The notes: generated by a model not told the origin, from the sequence alone. Counted from the stretch's first letter, positions 1-8,658 are shown. The stretch is DNA of 28,431 nucleotides from JAJRVH01 sp964505995 (GCA_964505995.1 CAZDLB010000006.1:1-28431); one strand, 5' to 3'. Made by a program: numbers and translations.

Positions 1-1019
1 CGGAATTCCTTGCTCTCGCTGTCGCTGGCCGCCAGCCGGACCGACGGGGCCTCGCCGGACAGGCCGGTGGCCACGACGGTGACGCGAATCTCGTCGCCGG
101 CATCCTTGTCATAGACCATGCCGCAGATGATGTTGGCGTCCTCGTCGGCCATGTTGTGAATGATCGACACCGCCTCGTCGTACTCGGCCAGCGTCATGTC
201 CTCGTTGCCGGTGACATTGACCAGGATGCCCTGGGCGCCATGGATGTCGATGTCCTCGAGCAGCGGCGAGGAGATGGCGCGCTCGGCGGCTTCCATCGCA
301 CGGTTTTCGCCGCTGGCCACGCCGGAGCCCATCATCGCCACGCCCTTGGTCTCGCTCATGACCGCCTTCACGTCGGCGAAGTCGACGTTCATGTAGCCGG
401 TATGCGTGATCAGTTCGGCAATGCCGCGCACGGCCTGCAGCAGCACCTCGTCGGCCTTGCGGAAGGCCTCCAGCATGCTGGTGTTCTTGCCCACGGCCCC
501 GATCAGCTTCTGATTCGGAATCGTGATCAGCGTATCCACATGCTTGCGCAGCTCGGCGATGCCGGCCTCGGCCTGGCGCATGCGCCGCTTGCCCTCGAAG
601 GCGAACGGCTTGGTGACGACCGCCACGGTCAGCACGCCCATCTCCTTGGCGACCTCGGCGATGACGGGGGCTGCACCGGTGCCGGTACCGCCGCCCATGC
701 CGGCGGTGATGAACACCATGTCGGTATCCGTCATGAATTCGCGCATGTGCTCGCGTTCGGCCTCGGCCGCCTCACGGCCGATCTGCGGATTGGCGCCGGC
801 TCCCAGGCCGCGGGTGATGTTGGTGCCGAGCTGCAGCTTGATCTCGGCCTGGTTGCGCTCGATGGCCTGCGCGTCGGTGTTGGCGACGATGAATTCAACG
901 CCGCGCAGCTTCTGGTCGATCATGTTGTTCAGGGCGTTGCCGCCGCCCCCGCCGACGCCGATCACCTTGATCTTGGCCGACTGGGCTGAAGTGTCCTCGA
1001 ATGTATAAAGCGTTGCCAT
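1..1019 (-). CDS. ftsZ: Cell division GTPase FtsZ (3' end cut by window edge)
   Basis: Tubulin-like GTPase that polymerises into the cytoplasmic Z ring and organises the divisome. About 339 codons are present, covering the whole GTPase core; the missing part would be the variable linker and the C-terminal peptide that binds FtsA and ZipA. Visible motifs are the N-terminal glycine-rich nucleotide loop (GVGGGGGNALNNM), the tubulin signature GMGGGTGTGAAP, and the T7-loop region NVDFADV. The ATG at 1019 has a strong Shine-Dalgarno (GGAGG, 1025-1029) five bases upstream. It is the last visible gene of the dcw cluster. Unlike the genes upstream it is separated from its neighbour ftsA, by 74 bp, and so has its own leader and probably its own expression control. 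The reading frame is open to the window edge; no damage is seen. Confidence 0.98.
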   Translation of the reverse strand, partial: MATLYTFEDTSAQSAKIKVIGVGGGGGNALNNMIDQKLRGVEFIVANTDAQAIERNQAEIKLQLGTNITRGLGAGANPQIGREAAEAEREHMREFMTDTDMVFITAGMGGGTGTGAAPVIAEVAKEMGVLTVAVVTKPFAFEGKRRMRQAEAGIAELRKHVDTLITIPNQKLIGAVGKNTSMLEAFRKADEVLLQAVRGIAELITHTGYMNVDFADVKAVMSETKGVAMMGSGVASGENRAMEAAERAISSPLLEDIDIHGAQGILVNVTGNEDMTLAEYDEAVSIIHNMADEDANIICGMVYDKDAGDEIRVTVVATGLSGEAPSVRLAASDSESKEF

Positions 1020-1093
1020 GGTTTCCTCCGTTTTCGATGTTTTTTTGCGTTTTTCGTGTTTTTTGTGTGACCCGTTGATCCTGCTTCACTGCA
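1020..1093 (-). promoter_or_regulatory. A-rich ftsZ leader with helically phased A-tracts
   Basis: The ftsA-ftsZ gap reads, on the coding strand, as a series of A-tracts of 6, 5, 7 and 4 bases (plus-strand T runs at 1059-1064, 1050-1054, 1040-1046 and 1031-1034). Their centres are about 9.5, 9 and 10.5 bp apart, close to one helical turn, which predicts intrinsically bent DNA. In the mRNA the same stretch would be an unstructured A-rich leader directly before the GGAGG site. This composition stands out sharply from the GC-rich flanks. A promoter, an S1-type translation enhancer, or both are possible; no clear -35/-10 pair was identified. Confidence 0.5.
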
Positions 1094-2326
1094 TCAGCTG
1101 GTGTCCCCGAACCAACTTCGCATGTGCTTCCATACACGTGCGAGGATATTGTGTTCGCCCGAGCGGATGTTCAGGCGGTTCTGACGGTATCGCTGACCGT
1201 AGAGAATCAGGCCGACGCCGGTCGCGTAGATGGGGCTGGAGACCACGTCCACGAGCCCGCCGACGCCATGCGGCCGGCCAAGGCGGACCGGCATGTCGAA
1301 GATGTCCTCGGCCAGTTCCACCATGCCCTCGAGCAGCGATGAGCCGCCGGTCAGCACCAGTCCCGCGGCCACCAGTTCCTGATAGCCGGAGCGCTGCAGC
1401 TCGTTCTTGATCATCTCGAAGAGTTCCTCGACGCGCGGCTCCAGGATCTGGGCCATGACCTGACGCGGCATTGGCCGGGGATCGCGGCCGCCGACGCTGG
1501 GGATCTCGATCTGCTCCTCCGGCGGCACCAGCGAGACCATGCAGGCGCCGTACTTGCGCTTGAGCTGGTCGGCCTCCCTGGCCGAGGTCCTGAGCCCGAT
1601 GACCAGGTCGTTGGTCAGATGATCGCCGCCGATCGGGATGACGGCCGTGTGGCGGATGGCGCCGTCGAGGAAGACCGCGATGTCGGTCGTGCCGCCACCG
1701 ATATCGACGAGCACGACGCCGATGTCCTTTTCGTCCTGCATCAGCACGGCCTCGCTGGAGGCGACCTGTTCGAGCACCATGTCGGCGACATCCAGATCGC
1801 AGCGGTTGCAGCACTTGATGATGTTCTGCGCGCTGGAGACGGCGCCGGTGACGATATGCACCTTGGCCTCCAGACGCACGCCGCTCATGCCGATCGGTTC
1901 GCGGATGCCGTCCTGATTATCGATGATGTATTCCTGCGGCAGGATATGCAGGATCTTCTGATCGGCCGGGATGTTCATCGCCTTGGCCGCGTCGATGACG
2001 CGCTCGACATCCTCGGCCGTGATCTCGCTTCCCTTCGATGCGACGACGCCATGGCTGTTGTAGCCGCGGATATGGCTGCCGGCGATGCCGGTATAGACCG
2101 AATGGATGTCCACGCCGGCCATCAGTTCGGCCTCCTCGACGGCCAGGCGGATGGATTCGACGGTCGATTCGATATTGACCACGACCCCCTTGCGCAGGCC
2201 GCGCGATGGATGCGTGCCAATGCCGATGACATCGAGTTTTCCGTCCGGCGCGGCCTCGGCAACGATACAAGCGATCTTGCTGGTACCGATATCGAGGCCC
2301 ACCAGAACCTGATCGTGTTTGGGCAT
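1094..2326 (-). CDS. ftsA: Cell division protein FtsA
   Basis: Actin-like ATPase that tethers FtsZ filaments to the inner membrane and recruits later division proteins. The product is 410 aa, the usual length. The actin-fold phosphate loops are visible: phosphate 1 (GLDIGTSKI, near residue 10), phosphate 2 (VDIGGGTTDIAVF, near 207) and the adenosine loop (LTGGSSLLEG, near 325). The last residues (RVWKHMRSWFGD) form the typical amphipathic membrane-targeting helix. The start ATG overlaps the ftsQ stop by one base (TGATG), which suggests translational coupling. It lies directly before ftsZ, as in most proteobacteria. Nothing is truncated. Confidence 0.98.
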   Translation of the reverse strand: MPKHDQVLVGLDIGTSKIACIVAEAAPDGKLDVIGIGTHPSRGLRKGVVVNIESTVESIRLAVEEAELMAGVDIHSVYTGIAGSHIRGYNSHGVVASKGSEITAEDVERVIDAAKAMNIPADQKILHILPQEYIIDNQDGIREPIGMSGVRLEAKVHIVTGAVSSAQNIIKCCNRCDLDVADMVLEQVASSEAVLMQDEKDIGVVLVDIGGGTTDIAVFLDGAIRHTAVIPIGGDHLTNDLVIGLRTSAREADQLKRKYGACMVSLVPPEEQIEIPSVGGRDPRPMPRQVMAQILEPRVEELFEMIKNELQRSGYQELVAAGLVLTGGSSLLEGMVELAEDIFDMPVRLGRPHGVGGLVDVVSSPIYATGVGLILYGQRYRQNRLNIRSGEHNILARVWKHMRSWFGDTS

Positions 2327-3075
2327 CAGATTACCCCCTCGTGCTTGGCTGGCCGGATGAACCAGCGGGATGTGTTGCGCGCATCAATGCGCCAGCGGCC
2401 GGCATGCCAGCGCGGCTGGCTGAGCAGGGCGTTCAGGCGCGCAAGCGCGGTGTTCGCATCGTTCTTCGGAATGCTCCAGCGCTCCCCCCGGCTGAAATAC
2501 ATCAGCCAGGCGTCATGGCGCGCATGCAGCTCGCTGAGCTCGATGGCCCGGTGCATCTGCCGCAACTGCGCCAGCACGTTTGCGGCATGCGCCAGATCGG
2601 ACGCCGGCATGCGCAGCATCGGCAGGTCCGGCGATTCGTTGCGCCTCAGGGCGCGGTACGCATGGCCGGCCTCATCGACAAGCATCACGCGCCCCAGCGG
2701 GTCCTGCCAAAGGCCCACGGGCTGGCGCGGCATGGCCTGAATCTCCAGACGGCCGGGCAGGATGCGGGTGATATGCACATCGGCCAGGTCCGGGATGCGC
2801 GCCAGCCACTGCTGCCGCAGGCTGGACGGGAGCGTGGACAGAAAGCCGCGATCCGGCATCGATGAAAGCTGCCGTTCGATGGCCTGGCGCAGCTCATCGG
2901 GGCCATGGATGTTCCAGCTCTGCACCGCCAGCGCGCGGTCGATCCACAGCGCTCCACCGCTGATGCCGCCAGCGACAAGGACGGCAAGCGCCAGCCGACG
3001 CATGAAGCGAAGGCGCTTCTGCCTGCGCGCCCGGCGCTCTTCGGGGCTGACGCGACGCTGATTGGCGCGGCTCAT
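2326..3075 (-). CDS. ftsQ: Cell division protein FtsQ
   Basis: Bitopic inner-membrane protein that links early and late divisome proteins through its periplasmic POTRA and beta domains. The 249-aa product is short for the family (E. coli has 276). It has a very basic cytoplasmic tail (residues 1-28), one membrane helix (about 27-45), a POTRA-like segment from about residue 51 (VQSWNIHGPDELRQAI), then a beta domain. Sequence conservation is low, as is normal for FtsQ; position between ddlB and ftsA is the strongest support. The ATG at 3075 was chosen because it overlaps the ddlB stop (ATGA). The frame stays open far upstream into ddlB, but that part is antisense-like noise and not FtsQ. Confidence 0.93.
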   Translation of the reverse strand: MSRANQRRVSPEERRARRQKRLRFMRRLALAVLVAGGISGGALWIDRALAVQSWNIHGPDELRQAIERQLSSMPDRGFLSTLPSSLRQQWLARIPDLADVHITRILPGRLEIQAMPRQPVGLWQDPLGRVMLVDEAGHAYRALRRNESPDLPMLRMPASDLAHAANVLAQLRQMHRAIELSELHARHDAWLMYFSRGERWSIPKNDANTALARLNALLSQPRWHAGRWRIDARNTSRWFIRPAKHEGVI

Positions 3076-3995
3076 CGATGCTCTCCCGGATGCGCGTATT
3101 CCAGCCGTGCATCGGCCAGGATGGACAGACAGAGCTTCTGGAAATCGATGCCGGCTGCGGCGGCGGCCTTGGGCAGCAGGCTGGTTTCGGTCATGCCGGG
3201 GATGGTGTTGATTTCCAGGATCACGGGCTCGCCGCCATCGGGAACGATCAGATCCACCCGAGGCGCGCCGGTGCAGCCGCAGACCTCGACGGCCTTCAGC
3301 GCGCGATCCATGCAGGCGCGCTGCGTCTCGGCCGGCAGGCGGGCCGGGCAGTAGTAATCGGTGGCGCCGGCCGTGTATTTGGATGCGAAATCGTAAACGC
3401 CGGAGTGCGGCGCAACCTCGACGACCGGCAATGCCCGTCCCCCGAGCACCGAGACATTGACCTCCACGCCCTGAACGGGCATCTCGGCCATCCAATCGCG
3501 AAGCTCCCCGATCTTCAGAGCCTGCCAGTCCTCGGGGGACTCCAGTCGATGCAGGCCGACGCTGGAGCCTTCGGCGACCGGCTTGAGGATCACCGGATAG
3601 CGGACCGGTCCTTCGCTGGTCAGCGGAATGCTGGTCGGCGTCTTCAGCCCCGACTCGTTGAGCACCTTCTTGCACAGCTGCTTGTGCATGCACAGCGCCG
3701 AGGCGGTCACACCCGAGCCGGTGTAGGGGATACGCATGATCTCGAGCAGCCCCTGCACACAGCCGTCCTCGCCCAGCGTGCCGTGCAGCGCGATGAAGGC
3801 CCGGTCGATGGAGGCGGCCCGGATGCTGGCCGGCCAGTTCGTGGTCAGGTCCAGGCCGACGGCATCCACACCGGCGCTGATCAGCGCATCCAGAACGGCC
3901 CTGCCCGAGCGCAGCGAAATCTCGCGCTCGCTGGAGGTGCCGCCCATCAGCACGCCGACGCGGCCGAAGGCCTGCGGATCCATCGGGATGCTCAT
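3072..3995 (-). CDS. ddlB: D-alanine--D-alanine ligase
   Basis: ATP-grasp ligase that joins two D-alanines to make the dipeptide added by MurF. The 307-aa length is typical of DdlB. Visible motifs are GVLMGGTSSEREISL at the N-terminus, HGTLGEDGCVQGLLE (71-85), the ATP-binding KPVAEGSSVGL (138-148), the omega-loop type GVYDFASKYTAG, and the metal/ligand-binding EINTIPGMTETSL. The start overlaps the murB stop by ATGA, and its own stop overlaps the ftsQ start in the same way. The place between murB and ftsQ is the usual one. The tyrosine in YTGSGV and the SKY segment suggest D-Ala-D-Ala rather than a depsipeptide product, but specificity is inferred. Confidence 0.97.
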   Translation of the reverse strand: MSIPMDPQAFGRVGVLMGGTSSEREISLRSGRAVLDALISAGVDAVGLDLTTNWPASIRAASIDRAFIALHGTLGEDGCVQGLLEIMRIPYTGSGVTASALCMHKQLCKKVLNESGLKTPTSIPLTSEGPVRYPVILKPVAEGSSVGLHRLESPEDWQALKIGELRDWMAEMPVQGVEVNVSVLGGRALPVVEVAPHSGVYDFASKYTAGATDYYCPARLPAETQRACMDRALKAVEVCGCTGAPRVDLIVPDGGEPVILEINTIPGMTETSLLPKAAAAAGIDFQKLCLSILADARLEYAHPGEHR

Positions 3996-4900
3996 GTCCT
4001 GGCCTCCTGTTCGCTGTCGGCGATGATGCGCACCTCCGGTTCCAGCGTGATGTCGAATTTGCGCTTCACGACCAGCCGGGCGCGCTCGATCAGTGCCAGC
4101 ACGTCGGCGCTGGTGGCATCGCCCTCGTTGACGATGAAGTTGGCGTGGCGCTCGGAGATGCGGGCGCCACCGATGCGCGTCCCCTTCAGTCCGGCGGCCT
4201 CGATCAGCCGGGCGGCATGATCGCCTTCGGGGTTCTTGAAGACCGAGCCGCAGTTCGGCTGCCCGAGCGGCTGCGTGCTGCTGCGGCGGCTGCGCATGCT
4301 GCGCATGCGCTCGCGAATGACGTCCGGCGCCTCGGGCAAGAGTGCGAAACGGGCGGCCACGATCAGATGACCGGCCGGCAGCTCCGTATGGCGATAGCGC
4401 ATGTTCAGCGAGGCAGCCTCAAGCTCATGGATTTTCCCCTGGCGGTCGATCAGCTCCACATGCGTGATGCAGTCGGAGACCTGCTGCGAGAAGGCGCCGG
4501 CGTTCATCGCCACGCCGCCGCCGAGATCGCCCGGCACGGTGGCCATGAACTCCAGGCCGCTCAGCCCGTGCTCGGCGCAGGCGCGGGCGATGGCGCTCAT
4601 GCGTACACCGGCCTCGGCATGGACGCGACAGCCATCGATTTCCAGCCCGTTGAGTTCGCTCAGGTCGATGATCAGACCGTCGAAGCCGGAATCGGCGATC
4701 AGCATGTTGCTGCCGCGTCCCAGCGGCAGGATGCGTACATCCTCCGGAATCTGCGCCAGCGCCTGCGCGAGTTCCTGGCGGCCGCTCGGGCGGAAGAACC
4801 AGCGGGCCGGCCCGCCGGTGCCCAGCGTCGTATGCCGCGCCATCGGCTCCTGCTCGCTGAAGCGGCCCAGGGACTTCAGGCTTTCGATCCAGCCGCTCAT
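3992..4900 (-). CDS. murB: UDP-N-acetylenolpyruvoylglucosamine reductase
   Basis: FAD enzyme that reduces UDP-GlcNAc-enolpyruvate to UDP-MurNAc with NADPH, the second committed step of peptidoglycan precursor synthesis. The product is 302 aa. The FAD-binding segment has GRGSNMLI (61-68) and the PGDLGGGVAMNAGAF region (123-137). The catalytic serine is S219 in PNCGSVFKNP. The frame is open about 33 codons further upstream, but MSGWIESLKSLG at 4900 is the start that overlaps the murC stop as ATGA and matches the family's N-terminus. The gene is absent from the E. coli dcw cluster but commonly sits here in other proteobacteria. Confidence 0.96.
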   Translation of the reverse strand: MSGWIESLKSLGRFSEQEPMARHTTLGTGGPARWFFRPSGRQELAQALAQIPEDVRILPLGRGSNMLIADSGFDGLIIDLSELNGLEIDGCRVHAEAGVRMSAIARACAEHGLSGLEFMATVPGDLGGGVAMNAGAFSQQVSDCITHVELIDRQGKIHELEAASLNMRYRHTELPAGHLIVAARFALLPEAPDVIRERMRSMRSRRSSTQPLGQPNCGSVFKNPEGDHAARLIEAAGLKGTRIGGARISERHANFIVNEGDATSADVLALIERARLVVKRKFDITLEPEVRIIADSEQEART

Positions 4901-6282
4901 CGCTCGCCCCCGGAAGCGGATTCGCGGCGCATCTCCGCTGCCAGCGAACCGATGGAACCGGCGCCCATCAGGATCACGACATCGCCCTGATCCAGCCATG
5001 CGCCGGCCTGCAGGCGCGCGGCTTTAAGATCCGGAAGCAGGCCGACGCAGCGATGACCGCGCTGTTTCATCGCCTCGCACAGATGCTCGCTGTCGATGCC
5101 CTCGATCGGCGCTTCGCTGGCGGCATAGATCGGCAGCAGCAGCACCTCGTTGGCCGCATCGAAGGCGCCGAGGAACTCGGCCATCAGATCGCGCGTGCGC
5201 GTGTAGCGATGCGGCTGGAAGATCACGCGGATGGCTGCATCCGGCCAGCACTGGCGGGCCGCATCGAGCGTGGCCCGGATCTCGCTTGGATGATGCGCAT
5301 AGTCGTCGATGAGCATGCCCTGGCCGATGCGGCTGCGCTGGAAGCGCCGCTGGATGCCTTCGAAGGAGGCGAGCGCCTGGCGGATCGTTTCGATCTCGAT
5401 GTTCAGATCGAGCAGCACCGCGATCGCGGCCAGCGCATTCTCGGCATTGTGCCGTCCGGGAAGCGGGAGGCGGAATTCGCCCAGATCGCCCCGTTCGCGA
5501 TGCGCGGCATGGAAGCGCTGCCCCTCGGCCGTGGCCTGGCAGCCGGTCAGATGCAGATCCGCCTGTGGGCTGCTGCCGTAGGTCGTCACCGGCTTGTGCA
5601 GCCCCTCGCGCAGGCCGGCGACATGCGGGTGCTCATGATGCAGCACGACACGGCCGTAGAACGGGACCGTTTCGACAAACTGGCGGAAGGCCGCGAGCAG
5701 GGCGTCGAAGTCGCCGTAATGATCCAGATGCTCGGGGTCGATGTTGCTGACCACGGCGATCGTCGGTGACAGGCGCAGGAAGGAGCCATCGGATTCGTCG
5801 GCCTCGGCCACCAGCCATGGGCTTGCGCCCAGACGGGCGTTGCTGCCGGTGGCGATCAGGCGGCCGCCGATGATGTAGGTCGGATCCAGACCCGCGGCCT
5901 CCATGCCGTGGGCGATCAGCGAGGTCATCGTCGTCTTGCCATGGCTGCCGGCCACGGCGATGCCCTGCTTCATGCGCATCAGCTCGGCCAGCATTTCGGC
6001 GCGCGGAATCACCGGAATGCCGGCCTCGCGCGCGGCAAGGATCTCCGGATTGCCCGGATCGATCGCCGAGGACACGACGACGACCTGCGCCTCGCCAAGA
6101 TTGGCGGGGTCGTGTCCGATATGGACCGGGATATCGAGCTCCCTGAGGCGCTGCACGTTGGGGCTGTCTGCTGCATCGCTGCCCTGCACCCGGAAGCCCT
6201 GATTGTGCAGCAGCTCGGCAATGCCGCTCATGCCGATGCCGCCGATGCCGATCAGGTGGATCGTCTGCACGCGCGACTTCAT
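4897..6282 (-). CDS. murC: UDP-N-acetylmuramate--L-alanine ligase
   Basis: Mur ligase that adds L-alanine to UDP-MurNAc in the cytoplasm. The 461-aa product has the three-domain layout: a Rossmann-like UDP-binding domain starting IHLIGIGGIGMSGIAELL, an ATPase domain with the P-loop GSHGKTTMTS (about 112-121) and AEADESDGSF, and a C-terminal ligand-binding domain with FQPHRYTRT. The start ATG has a strong Shine-Dalgarno (GAGGAGG, 6290-6296) seven bases upstream. That site lies inside the end of murG once the assembly join is collapsed, so murG and murC overlap by ATGA. The N run lies just upstream and does not damage this gene. Confidence 0.97.
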   Translation of the reverse strand: MKSRVQTIHLIGIGGIGMSGIAELLHNQGFRVQGSDAADSPNVQRLRELDIPVHIGHDPANLGEAQVVVVSSAIDPGNPEILAAREAGIPVIPRAEMLAELMRMKQGIAVAGSHGKTTMTSLIAHGMEAAGLDPTYIIGGRLIATGSNARLGASPWLVAEADESDGSFLRLSPTIAVVSNIDPEHLDHYGDFDALLAAFRQFVETVPFYGRVVLHHEHPHVAGLREGLHKPVTTYGSSPQADLHLTGCQATAEGQRFHAAHRERGDLGEFRLPLPGRHNAENALAAIAVLLDLNIEIETIRQALASFEGIQRRFQRSRIGQGMLIDDYAHHPSEIRATLDAARQCWPDAAIRVIFQPHRYTRTRDLMAEFLGAFDAANEVLLLPIYAASEAPIEGIDSEHLCEAMKQRGHRCVGLLPDLKAARLQAGAWLDQGDVVILMGAGSIGSLAAEMRRESASGGER

Positions 6283-6329
6283 GCCACGGCCTCCTCAAGA
6301 TAGTCGCTCAATACGCCGATCTGGCGTTC
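6275..6329 (+). repeat. 55-bp direct duplicate, left copy, at assembly join
   Basis: These 55 bases are identical to 6430-6484, and the two copies sit directly against the two ends of the N run. This copy contains the murC start codon and its ribosome binding site, plus the last codons of murG. Such an exact flanking duplicate is expected when two contigs that share a k-mer-length overlap are scaffolded without merging. Confidence 0.97.
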
Positions 6330-6429
6330 NNNNNNNNNNNNNNNNNNNNNNNNNNNNNNNNNNNNNNNNNNNNNNNNNNNNNNNNNNNNNNNNNNNNNNN
6401 NNNNNNNNNNNNNNNNNNNNNNNNNNNNN
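6330..6429. other. Assembly gap of exactly 100 N; probably no sequence missing
   Basis: One hundred unknown bases, the conventional filler for a gap of unspecified size. The identical 55-base flanks show that the neighbouring contigs overlap. Removing 6330-6484 leaves a continuous sequence in which the murG stop and the murC start overlap as ATGA, just like most other junctions in this cluster. The gap is therefore most likely an artefact and not a hidden gene. Confidence 0.93.
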
Positions 6430-6484
6430 GACTTCATGCCACGGCCTCCTCAAGATAGTCGCTCAATACGCCGATCTGGCGTTC
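6430..6484 (+). repeat. 55-bp direct duplicate, right copy, at assembly join
   Basis: Second copy of the 55 bases at 6275-6329. It carries the real 3' end of murG, with the stop at 6434-6436, and a stranded copy of the first codons of murC that runs into the N run. It should not be read as a biological repeat. Confidence 0.97.
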
Positions 6485-7531
6485 GGCCGCATCCTCAATC
6501 GCCCGCTCCTTGAGCCTGCGATGCATGGCCTCCAGTCTCTCGGGGTCAAACAGCAGCTCCTCGATCGTGGCGGCCAGAAGCATCGGCGTGAGCCGGGACT
6601 GGTCGATGATGATGGCGCCGTCTCCGAGGCTTTCGGCGTTGGCCCGCTGGTGATCGTCGGCCGCATGCGGCAGCGGCACGAGGATCGAGGGCAGGCCGAT
6701 GGCAGCCGCCTCAGAAACGGTCATCGCGCCGGCGCGGGCGATCAGCAGCTCGCCGTCGGCGTAGAATTCCGGCATCGCATCGCAGAAGCCGAGCACCCGG
6801 GCCTCGATGCCGGCCTCGCGATAGACCGACTCGGCCCTGCTTCTGGCCGTTTCATCGCGCCCGGCGATATGGCTGACGAAAAAGCGGCGGCCCTTGCGCG
6901 CCAGCAGCGCGCAGGCTTCGGGAACCTGGCTGTTGAGTACCGCAGCACCCTGCGATCCGCCCATGACCAGCAGCCGCGGCGGCTGATGCGTCTGCCAGCT
7001 GACTCTTCGGATATCCCGGCGCACGATATTGCCGGTGACGATGCTGCGGATGCGTCCGGGCAGGCGCGAGCGCGCGGCCTCAAAGCCCAGCATGATCGCA
7101 TCGCAGAAGCGGGCCAGCGTGCGGTTGACCAGGCCCGGCATCGCATTCTGCTCGTAGAGCACCACCGGGATGCGGCAGAGCAGCGCCGCAAGCACGCCGG
7201 AAACGCTGGCATAGCCGCCGACGCCGACGAGAAGATCCGGACGCTGATCCCTCCAGGAGCGGCGGATGCGCAGGATGGCCCGTGGCAGCTCCCACAGAAG
7301 CACTCGCAGCCGCTGCGTCAGGCCCGCGCCCTGGACGGCATGCATCCGCAACAGCAGCGCGTTCTCGCCGCGTTCGGGCAACAGCCTGGCCTCCAGGCCG
7401 CGTTCGGCGCCGATGAACTGCACCCGCAGCTCCGGCCAGCGGTCGCGAGCGGCATCGGCCAGCGCCAGGGCCGGCATCACATGGCCGCCGGTGCCGCCGC
7501 CGGCGATGCAAAGCAGCGCATTCCGCTTCAT
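6434..7531 (-). CDS. murG: UDP-GlcNAc:lipid I N-acetylglucosaminyltransferase
   Basis: GT-B glycosyltransferase at the inner face of the cytoplasmic membrane; it adds GlcNAc to lipid I to give lipid II. The product is 365 aa. The N-terminal glycine loop is IAGGGTGGHVMPAL (about 9-22). GGYASVSG and the acceptor-side EQNAMPGLVNR follow, then GGSQGAAVLN, and the donor-binding region RAGAMTVSEAAAIGLPSILVP with HAADDHQRANA. The ATG at 7531 overlaps the ftsW stop as ATGA and begins the conserved domain directly; a longer upstream start would add about 24 non-conserved residues. The C-terminal codons are complete despite the adjoining N run. Confidence 0.97.
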   Translation of the reverse strand: MKRNALLCIAGGGTGGHVMPALALADAARDRWPELRVQFIGAERGLEARLLPERGENALLLRMHAVQGAGLTQRLRVLLWELPRAILRIRRSWRDQRPDLLVGVGGYASVSGVLAALLCRIPVVLYEQNAMPGLVNRTLARFCDAIMLGFEAARSRLPGRIRSIVTGNIVRRDIRRVSWQTHQPPRLLVMGGSQGAAVLNSQVPEACALLARKGRRFFVSHIAGRDETARSRAESVYREAGIEARVLGFCDAMPEFYADGELLIARAGAMTVSEAAAIGLPSILVPLPHAADDHQRANAESLGDGAIIIDQSRLTPMLLAATIEELLFDPERLEAMHRRLKERAIEDAAERQIGVLSDYLEEAVA

Positions 7532-8658
7532 GCGCGACCTCCCAGCCTCTGATTTCCCTTGCGGTGGCGCTGGGCGGACAGCATCAGGCCGATCAGCGCG
7601 CATGCGCCGATCAGCGCGCTGCCGCCGTAGGAAACAAACGGCATCGGCATGCCCTTGGTCGGCAGGATGCCCATCGCAGCCCCCAGGTTGATGATGAAGG
7701 CGAAGCCGATCAGCAGCGTGCAGCCGAGGATCAGCAGGCGCGAGAACATGTCCTCATGTTTCAGGGTCAGCCAGATGCCGCGCCCGAGCAGCAGCGCGAA
7801 GACGGCAATGACGCTGAGCGTGCCGATCAGGCCGAGCTCCTCGGCGATGCAGGCGGAGATGAAATCGGTGAACACCTCCGGCAGATAGAACAGCTTCTGC
7901 ACGCCCTGGCCGATACCGGCGCCGAAGATGCCGCCGCTGCCGAAGGCGATCATCGACTGCACCAGCTGGTAGCCGCTGCCGAACGGATCGTTCCACGGAT
8001 CGAGAAAGCTGACTAGGCGCTGCATGCGATAGGGCTCGGCGACCAGTGCGATCAGCGCCAGTGGAACGATGGTGCCGAGCACGCCGAGCAGGTGCCGCAT
8101 CGGTACGCCGCCGACAAACCACATGCAGAAGCAGACGGCGGTGATCAGCGCGGCGCTGCCGAAATCCGGCTGCAGCAGCAGCAGGGTCAGGGAGATGATC
8201 AGCACCAGCAGCATCGGCGCCAGCCCGATGCTGAAGCGGTGCAGCCGGTCCGGGAAGCTAGCGAGGTAATAGGCCATGTAGATGATGATGGCCGGTTTGA
8301 GCAGTTCCACCGGCTGCAGCGTCAGCCCTCCCAGCGAGAACCAGCGCTGCGCGCCATTGATTTCCCGGCCCAGCCCGGGAACCAGAACCGCCGCCATCAG
8401 CAGTAGGGCCAGGCCCAGAACGGGAAGCGCGATGGCTTTCCACCAGCCCAGCTCGATGCGCGAGAGCCACCACATCACGAACAGCGCGACAGGGATATAC
8501 ATCAGCCAGTGACGGATGATGCGCAGCGAGTCCTGATAGCGCACCTCGGCCACGCTCAGGCTGGCGCTGTAGACCATCAGCACGCTCAGCCCGATCAGCA
8601 GAACCACCGATCCGGTCAGAATCGGATCCGGTCCGGCCAGATGCATCCTGCGGCTCAT
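7528..8658 (-). CDS. ftsW: Septal peptidoglycan glycosyltransferase FtsW
   Basis: SEDS-family polytopic membrane protein that polymerises lipid II at the septum with FtsI. The product is 376 aa with about ten predicted membrane helices. Family features include INGAQRWFSLGG and LQPVELLKPA in the first half, LLLLQPDFGSA with the conserved acidic residue, SGYQLVQSMIAFGSGG, LPEVFTDFISACIAEELGL, and MPMPFVSYGGSAL near the C-terminus. The ATG at 8658 overlaps the murD stop (ATGA); the next in-frame ATG is four codons later and is less likely. It lies between murD and murG, and together with ftsI in the same operon provides a matched septal synthase pair. Confidence 0.97.
   Translation of the reverse strand: MSRRMHLAGPDPILTGSVVLLIGLSVLMVYSASLSVAEVRYQDSLRIIRHWLMYIPVALFVMWWLSRIELGWWKAIALPVLGLALLLMAAVLVPGLGREINGAQRWFSLGGLTLQPVELLKPAIIIYMAYYLASFPDRLHRFSIGLAPMLLVLIISLTLLLLQPDFGSAALITAVCFCMWFVGGVPMRHLLGVLGTIVPLALIALVAEPYRMQRLVSFLDPWNDPFGSGYQLVQSMIAFGSGGIFGAGIGQGVQKLFYLPEVFTDFISACIAEELGLIGTLSVIAVFALLLGRGIWLTLKHEDMFSRLLILGCTLLIGFAFIINLGAAMGILPTKGMPMPFVSYGGSALIGACALIGLMLSAQRHRKGNQRLGGRA

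Noticed and set aside
3076..3693. Upstream extension of the ftsQ frame through ddlB (to 455 codons)
   Set aside because: The extra part is an arginine-rich shadow of ddlB. The ftsQ start that overlaps the ddlB stop gives a normal FtsQ.
6330..6429. Possible hidden gene or insertion in the N run between murG and murC
   Set aside because: Identical 55-base flanks and the restored ATGA overlap show that no sequence need be missing.
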